Both the position numbers and the translations under genes were made by a program. From contig CAYVQT010000030.1 of NCBI GenBank assembly GCA_964453665.1, positions 1-40,452 on the forward strand: a stretch of DNA of 40,452 nucleotides, read 5' to 3'. Below are positions 36,063 through 40,452 of the stretch, piece after piece. Source of the DNA: DAOUTY01 sp964453665 (lineage in GTDB: Bacteria; Chloroflexota; Dehalococcoidia; SZUA-161). The notes below the pieces were generated by a model. That model ran no database searches. It was not told the DNA's origin and saw nothing but the letters and a program-made list of their open reading frames with translations. Position 1 is the stretch's first letter, and the number at the start of each line of letters is the position of its first letter.

Positions 36063-36512
36063 CTATTCACAACCTTTCAAGATCTCAACTACCTTGGCGG
36101 TAGAGAGCTTTCCATGATACTCTCCATCAACCACCATTACTGGCCCCAAAGCACAACACCCCAGGCAATTAACTGCCTCGAGACTGAACTTCAAATCCGC
36201 ATCCGTTTCGCCGGGCTCGATATTGATCTCGCGTTCGATACTATCCAGGACCCTCGTCGCGCCTCTGACATGGCAGGCCGTTCCCACGCAGACATTGACC
36301 AGGTGCCTTCCTCTCGGTTTCAGGCTGAAAGCCTTGAAGAAAGTAGCTACACTGAAAATCTGACTCAGGGGAAGATTCAGGGCTTCGCTGACATCAACGA
36401 GTATTTCCTGGGGCAGGTAATAGTATTCTCTCTGGATATCCTGCAATACTGATACCAGGAATCTCTTGTTGTGGTCGTACTTCCCCAGAATAGCCTCTAC
36501 TTTTTCATCCAT
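36063..36512 (-). CDS. nuoE: NuoE-like [2Fe-2S] subunit (second pair)
   Basis: This 149-residue NuoE/HndA-type subunit has cluster ligands Cys75, Cys80, Cys116 and Cys120 (CVGTAC, CLGCC). An extra Cys119 sits next to the last ligand. Its start overlaps the end of the upstream NuoF gene by 8 bases, and the next NuoF starts 12 bases later. The overlaps point to one long transcript with coupled translation. It supplies the second NuoE-NuoF pair of the locus. Confidence 0.95.
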   Translation of the reverse strand: MDEKVEAILGKYDHNKRFLVSVLQDIQREYYYLPQEILVDVSEALNLPLSQIFSVATFFKAFSLKPRGRHLVNVCVGTACHVRGATRVLDSIEREINIEPGETDADLKFSLEAVNCLGCCALGPVMVVDGEYHGKLSTAKVVEILKGCE

Positions 36513-38424
36513 GTACGGTTACCTCCTCAAGGGCTTGAGGTTCGTCTGATGTTGCTATTCCCTTGCCGGTGTATTTGGCTATGGGGCTTACCCTGGCCGG
36601 ACATACGGTAACGCATGTACCACACCTGGTGCATCTGGCCTGGTTAATAACAGGTGCTTCCAGAGAATGACCGGTAATTGCCTTTGTGGGACAGGACCAG
36701 AGGCAGCGGTGGCAGGCGACACATCTTTTCGACAGAATCTCGTAATGGAATAGGTCCTTGCATACCATCGCCGGACAGCGTTTGTCACGGATGTGGGCTT
36801 CCCATTCCTCGCGGAAGTAGCGGATGCTTGAGAGTACGGGATTGGGAGCTGATGTACCGAGGCCGCAGAGTGCGCCGCCGATGATTGTCTTACCCATCTG
36901 TTGCAGCCGCTCAATATCATCCGGTTGTCCGTTGCCCTGTGATATTCTCTCCAGTATGTCGAGCATCAAAGGCAGGCCCTCACGGCAGGGCACACACTTG
37001 CCGCAGGACTCCTCTACGCAGAAGGCGAGGAAATACCGGGCGACATCTATCATGCAGGTATCGGTATCCATGATAACCATGCCGCCCGAACCCATGATAG
37101 AGCCGGCCTTGGTCAGGGTCTCGTAGTCAACCGGCGTATCCAGTAAATCGGCCGGCAGGCAGCCTCCGGACGGGCCACCGGTTTGCACTGCCTTGAATGG
37201 CTTATCCTCCGGAATTCCGCCGCCGATATCATAGACAATTTCGCGCAGGGTGATACCCATCGGGACTTCGATCAACCCCGGGCGGTTTATCTTGCCGGTC
37301 AGGGCGAAGGTCTTTGTGCCTTTGCCGGTCTCGGTACCATAACCCGCGAACCAGTCTCCGCCCTTGACGATTATGCTGGGTACGTTGGCGAAGGTTTCGA
37401 CATTGTTCAGAGAAGTTGGCAACCCCCACAGGCCCGATTCCACCGAACGCGGCGGCCTCACACGTGGCATACCCCGCTTGCCCTCGATGGAATACATAAG
37501 GGCGCTGCCCTCACCGCACACGAAAGCCCCCGCTCCCTGCATTATCTGGACGTCGAAGCTGAAATCGCTGCCTTGAATGTTCTCTCCCAGCAGGTTCAGC
37601 TCCTTCGCCTGCTGTATAGCTATGTTAAGCCGCTTCACGGCCAGGGGATATTCTGCCCTGCAGTATATATAGCCGTTGGGCGTACCTATGGAGTAGCCTG
37701 CAAGCGCCATCCCCTCAAGAACGGCATGGGGGTCTCCCTCGAGAACGGAGCGGTCCATAAAAGCTCCGGGGTCGCCCTCGTCCGCATTACAGACCACGAA
37801 CTTGGGTGTAGCCTTACTGCGGTTTGCTTCCTTCCATTTTCTCCAGGTGGGGAAGCCGGCTCCTCCCCGGCCCCGCAGCCCCGATTTCTCTACCTCACCG
37901 ATGACGTCTTCCTGCGACATCCCCAGTGCCCTGGTCAGCCCGCTATAGCCACCCTGTGCGATGTAGTGATAGATATTCTCCGGGTCTATCATTCCGCAGT
38001 TACGCAGAGCTATGCGAACCTGCGGCTTGAGCATGGGCAGTTCCCAGAACTTAGGTATACCCTCAACGCTGTCCTCACCTATAGTGCCGACCGCAAGGTC
38101 CGGACGGGGGTTATCATTCACAAGGTAGTCCTCGATGAGTTCGGGCACCTTCTCCCTGGTGATGTGGCTGTAGCTGATTCGAGGGCGTCCCGGCTTCACT
38201 ATGTCAACCAGCGGCTCCAGGTAGCACATGCCGACGCATCCCACCGAAATTACGTTAGCCTCGATGCCACGTTGAGCAAGCTCATCCTTGATAGCCGCCA
38301 TGGTCGCGTTTCCGCCCGCCGCCCTGCCGCAGGTCGCCAGGCCAACCATGATAAGCGGCTTATCGCTCTCCCAGAGGCCTTTCCAATCCGCGTTTGCTTT
38401 ACTCTGTATTTCCGGGAAATTCAT
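36505..38424 (-). CDS. nuoF: NuoF-like FMN/NADH subunit with C-terminal 2x[4Fe-4S] (first pair)
   Basis: This 639-residue subunit has the same layout as the second NuoF: N-terminal thioredoxin-like domain, FMN/NADH loop GLRGRGGAGFPTW, [4Fe-4S] site SCGKCVPC (about 471-478), and a ferredoxin end with CVACHRCLWSCP and CTRCGTCVTVCP. The N-terminal domain shows only three obvious cluster cysteines (ATCGRAAGG, then GCVGMC), so that [2Fe-2S] site may be altered. AAGGGGA precedes the ATG, 20 bases after NuoE. Two non-identical NuoEF pairs in one operon suggest either two stacked modules in one complex or two alternative partners. Confidence 0.95.
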   Translation of the reverse strand: MNFPEIQSKANADWKGLWESDKPLIMVGLATCGRAAGGNATMAAIKDELAQRGIEANVISVGCVGMCYLEPLVDIVKPGRPRISYSHITREKVPELIEDYLVNDNPRPDLAVGTIGEDSVEGIPKFWELPMLKPQVRIALRNCGMIDPENIYHYIAQGGYSGLTRALGMSQEDVIGEVEKSGLRGRGGAGFPTWRKWKEANRSKATPKFVVCNADEGDPGAFMDRSVLEGDPHAVLEGMALAGYSIGTPNGYIYCRAEYPLAVKRLNIAIQQAKELNLLGENIQGSDFSFDVQIMQGAGAFVCGEGSALMYSIEGKRGMPRVRPPRSVESGLWGLPTSLNNVETFANVPSIIVKGGDWFAGYGTETGKGTKTFALTGKINRPGLIEVPMGITLREIVYDIGGGIPEDKPFKAVQTGGPSGGCLPADLLDTPVDYETLTKAGSIMGSGGMVIMDTDTCMIDVARYFLAFCVEESCGKCVPCREGLPLMLDILERISQGNGQPDDIERLQQMGKTIIGGALCGLGTSAPNPVLSSIRYFREEWEAHIRDKRCPAMVCKDLFHYEILSKRCVACHRCLWSCPTKAITGHSLEAPVINQARCTRCGTCVTVCPARVSPIAKYTGKGIATSDEPQALEEVTVHG

Positions 38425-38444
38425 AGGCGTCCCCTTTGCCGTAG

Positions 38445-38912
38445 CTACTGGTACTTCTTAAGGATATCGAGGGCCTTGGGCCCTGTGACCTGTCCGTATA
38501 CTTCATCGTCAACAACCATGACAGGAGCCAGGGCGCAGGAGCCGAAGCAACGGACTGATTCTAAACTGAACTTCTCGTCCTCTGTAGTTTCGCCTTCCTT
38601 TATATTGAGTTCACGTTCCAGCGCGTCGACAATGCGTGAAGACCCGCACACATGGCAGGCAGTGCCCAGGCATACCTTGACCATGTGTTCCCCGGGCTTG
38701 ACGAAGCGAAACTGGGCGTAGAAGCTGGCCACACCGTACGCAGTGTTTGCCGAAACGTTCGCCAGTTCTCCTATCTCTTCGAATGCCTCGGTAGGCAAGT
38801 AGCCAAACTTCTCCTGTACCGCCTGCAGGGCTGGTATCAGGACAATCTGCCGGCCCCGCAGGGGCTCAATAGTCTCGCGGATTTCGTCTCTTAGCTCAAC
38901 CGCTGTATTCAC
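38445..38912 (-). CDS. nuoE: NuoE-like [2Fe-2S] subunit, first gene of the minus-strand redox operon
   Basis: This 155-residue NuoE-type subunit has ligands Cys81, Cys86, Cys122 and Cys126 (CLGTAC, CFGSC). The start is GTG at 38912 with a strong GGAGGAG site. It is the first gene behind a well-formed promoter at 39102-39130 and a ~183-base leader that contains an intrinsic terminator, so expression of the whole operon may be set by attenuation. NuoF follows 20 bases later. Confidence 0.95.
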   Translation of the reverse strand: MNTAVELRDEIRETIEPLRGRQIVLIPALQAVQEKFGYLPTEAFEEIGELANVSANTAYGVASFYAQFRFVKPGEHMVKVCLGTACHVCGSSRIVDALERELNIKEGETTEDEKFSLESVRCFGSCALAPVMVVDDEVYGQVTGPKALDILKKYQ

Positions 38913-38948
38913 TGGGCTCCTCCGGTATCTTTCACTCAGGTCCGTATT

Positions 38949-38983
38949 TTGACAAAATAAAACCTGGTCTCGACGGCCAGGTT
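38949..38983 (-). terminator. intrinsic terminator within the operon leader (candidate attenuator)
   Basis: On the minus strand AACCTGG (38977-38983) pairs with CCAGGTT (38961-38967) over a 9-base loop, followed by TTATTTTGTC. It lies ~110-135 bases after the predicted transcription start and ~50 bases before the GTG of the first gene, where it would stop transcription unless prevented. Confidence 0.65.
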
Positions 38984-39101
38984 AGTTAAGTGGTCTGCAA
39001 TAATTCTATCTTATCGGTTTCGGCGAGCTTGACGGTTTGCATAAACAGAACTATGAAGCTAATCATGCTGGCACTTCGGTGAAATAAAGACAGCACACTT
39101 G

Positions 39102-39130
39102 ATTATAGTTTACATGATTCGCCAAGTCAA
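39102..39130 (-). promoter_or_regulatory. near-consensus sigma-A promoter of the NuoEF operon
   Basis: Minus-strand -35 TTGACT (39125-39130), 17-base spacer, -10 TATAAT (39102-39107). Predicted start near 39095. Confidence 0.75.
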
Positions 39131-39540
39131 GATTCAGTTACCGGCCGGCTGCATCGGGTGCACGTGTTCATTTTGATTTAGATTCCTTGAGGCGCGGAAA
39201 GGCTGGCGGGTTGTATAAAGAGGCAGTGGGGTCTGCCATGTCCAAATAAGGGATGGTGGGTTTACTGCGTTATATCAAACCCGATACGGCTGGAACAGCC
39301 TGCCAGCAGCCCTGCTGGTATTAAGTTACGTATGTCATCGTAATAGCCTGGATTGCTCGACACACTAAGAATGCCAATCATCTACCGTGTCGCCATCCAG
39401 TAGAAAGGTACCCCATTCGGTGATTGGTTACTGCATACCGAGGGACTCTGGTGAGCTGCTGATTATGCATCAGAACAATATCTCACCCGTTGAACACGTT
39501 CTAACCCTCACTCTCCGGTCGCGGGTGTGCAGGCCATGTG

Positions 39541-40107
39541 CTAACGAAGCCAGGCCTTACCGATTGGGAGCTCTATTCCTAATGGCAGGAGAATGACGTG
39601 AGCCATAAGATACCAGGCACTGATAGCACATATAGTAAGGTCGGCTGCGGCTACTTTCGTAAAAACTTCAGGCCCTCCCAGATGGCTTACGTCTAACAGA
39701 ATAAAACCGATTAAGAGAGTAAGGAACAAAATAGAAAGTGCCCCACTTTGTTTCATAGCGCCAATGAAGAAGATAGCAGTAAGAATTGTAAATATCACCA
39801 GGAACCAGCCTATATCGGTGGTATCGATGCCGAACATCCCGTAGTTTGCCCCGGCAAGAATACCGGCCAGCGCCATCCAAAATGCTCCATAACTGCAGAA
39901 AGCGGCAAACCCAAAATTATTACCGGTATTAAATTCCTTGAAGCCAGCAATGAATTGCATAAGGCCGCCGAAAAAGACGGCACACCAGAATACCGGGCCA
40001 GCGCCGCAAAGGTCGAAGTTATGAAATTGCAGCAATAAAGTAGTACCCCCAAATCCTGCCAGCCCAACAACTGCTGGATTCGCTAAAGATTTCGCATCCG
40101 TCGACAT
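39541..40107 (-). CDS. acetate uptake transporter family (AceTr/YaaH/SatP) membrane protein
   Basis: This 188-residue protein has six predicted transmembrane helices and the family signature NPAVVGLAGFG near the N-terminus (about 10-20), as in SatP/YaaH and yeast Ady2. Homologues move acetate, sometimes succinate, with protons across the cytoplasmic membrane. Conserved small residues and FxxYGAFW-like text (CSYGAFWMALAG) match the family core. Next to a formate/NAD(P)H/ferredoxin locus it could take up acetate or let it out; direction is not visible in sequence. A moderate promoter lies upstream (40212-40240). It is separated by ~630 bases from the NuoEF operon and is probably transcribed alone. 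Confidence 0.92.
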   Translation of the reverse strand: MSTDAKSLANPAVVGLAGFGGTTLLLQFHNFDLCGAGPVFWCAVFFGGLMQFIAGFKEFNTGNNFGFAAFCSYGAFWMALAGILAGANYGMFGIDTTDIGWFLVIFTILTAIFFIGAMKQSGALSILFLTLLIGFILLDVSHLGGPEVFTKVAAADLTICAISAWYLMAHVILLPLGIELPIGKAWLR

Positions 40108-40452
40108 TTAACCGGAGTCCTTTCCTTGTTACTTTAATACTGTGCGAGTGATTTTTAACCATCAGGTATCTTATGTGCTGGATACACAGTATCTGATTTT
40201 AGGCATAAATATAGATAAGCAGATAACATTGTGATTTCAACGCGAGGAGTTGTTGTTTTGTAGCTAGCCAAGGTTTATAAAACAGGACAGGAAAACCATA
40301 GTTTTTCTGCTTCTTACTCAAATCAGATTATTAACGACCTTTTTGTCCCTAACTAGAGTCATTAACCACCTACTTAGAAAGGGTAAACGAGTTGCTGGGG
40401 TCATGTCAATATTTCTGCTGAAATTGAAGGTAAAGGATGACACCCATTTCTA
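40108..40452. other. upstream region of transporter gene to window end
   Basis: Apart from the transporter promoter, I see no gene, repeat or RNA in this AT-rich stretch. Confidence 0.4.
40212..40240 (-). promoter_or_regulatory. putative promoter of the acetate transporter gene
   Basis: Minus-strand -35 TTGAAA (40235-40240) and -10 TATCTA (40212-40217), spacing 17, about 100 bases upstream of the start codon. Confidence 0.45.

Larger units (their letters stand above)
38913..39540. other. intergenic region with operon promoter, leader and unassigned sequence
   Basis: From 38913 to about 39095 this is the leader of the NuoEF operon, with a terminator hairpin. The promoter is at 39102-39130. 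The remaining ~410 bases up to the transporter stop show one hairpin (CCAGCA/TGCTGG, 39303-39318) without a T-run and no supported gene. Confidence 0.5.

Noticed and set aside
37183..38721. 512-codon open frame on the plus strand
   Set aside because: It is antisense to the first NuoF and part of NuoE, has no family-like sequence and no ribosome site; it is a by-product of codon bias in the real genes.
31135..38912. Respiratory complex I
   Set aside because: No membrane subunits (NuoA, H, J-N) and no NuoB/C/D are present; the NuoEF/HoxU set fits soluble bifurcating enzymes.
38913..39095. Known riboswitch classes (cyclic-di-GMP, Moco, cobalamin, THF) in the NuoEF leader
   Set aside because: None of the conserved sequence blocks I know for these classes could be placed; only the terminator is clear.
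1..40452. tRNA, rRNA genes, insertion sequences
   Set aside because: No tRNA T-loop signatures with matching acceptor stems, no rRNA sequence and no transposase or integrase reading frame were seen.

Overview
The window is a scaffold piece from an anaerobic bacterium with moderately high GC. One 100-base run of N marks an assembly gap. The mix of NuoEF-type flavoprotein modules, molybdopterin formate dehydrogenases, NfnAB, an acetate-family transporter, many small lipoproteins and sigma-A-like promoters fits an anaerobic, possibly acetogenic or formate-metabolising lineage. The protein style suggests Chloroflexota (Dehalococcoidia), but that is an inference; no rRNA or other phylogenetic marker apart from mutS is present.

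Positions 1-3300 hold an AT-rich toxin-antitoxin pair (ImmA/IrrE-type protein cut by the window edge, plus a DUF4411 PIN-like protein), a tandem universal stress protein and a second toxin-antitoxin pair (AbrB-like plus RelE-like). Positions 3286-5841 are mutS. Positions 6117-13300, all on the minus strand, encode envelope proteins: a PKD lipoprotein, a PhoD-like phosphatase, a membrane-anchored protein, a coiled-coil lipoprotein, a repeat surface protein interrupted by the gap, and an exported cysteine-containing protein. The last two are bracketed by two copies of a ~284 bp direct repeat carrying the 3' end of the neighbouring histidine kinase gene. Positions 13879-16524 are a sensor kinase and NarL-type regulator behind a clear promoter.

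Positions 16751-39095 are a large redox locus made of two converging gene sets. The plus-strand set is a small helical protein, NuoE, a NuoF-GltD fusion and a cysteine-type formate dehydrogenase whose C-terminal tail is a second copy of the small protein's domain. The minus-strand set is NuoE-NuoF, NuoE-NuoF, a HoxU-like ferredoxin subunit and a HoxU-GltD fusion, then, behind its own promoter, a formate dehydrogenase-GltD fusion, NfnA and NfnB. The formate dehydrogenase is read through an in-frame UGA (position 28256-28258) followed by a bacterial-type SECIS hairpin with a GGUCU loop, so it is a selenoprotein that ordinary gene calling splits in two.

Together these genes look like soluble, multi-flavin machinery that equilibrates formate/CO2, NADH, NADPH and ferredoxin, probably by electron bifurcation. 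An AceTr-type acetate transporter lies just upstream. No membrane subunits of complex I and no hydrogenase catalytic subunit are present. The most notable items are the selenoprotein with a GltD module inserted inside its ferredoxin region, the small-protein/tail domain pair, the ~183-nt leader with an intrinsic terminator ahead of the NuoEF set, and the direct repeats around the surface-protein cargo.
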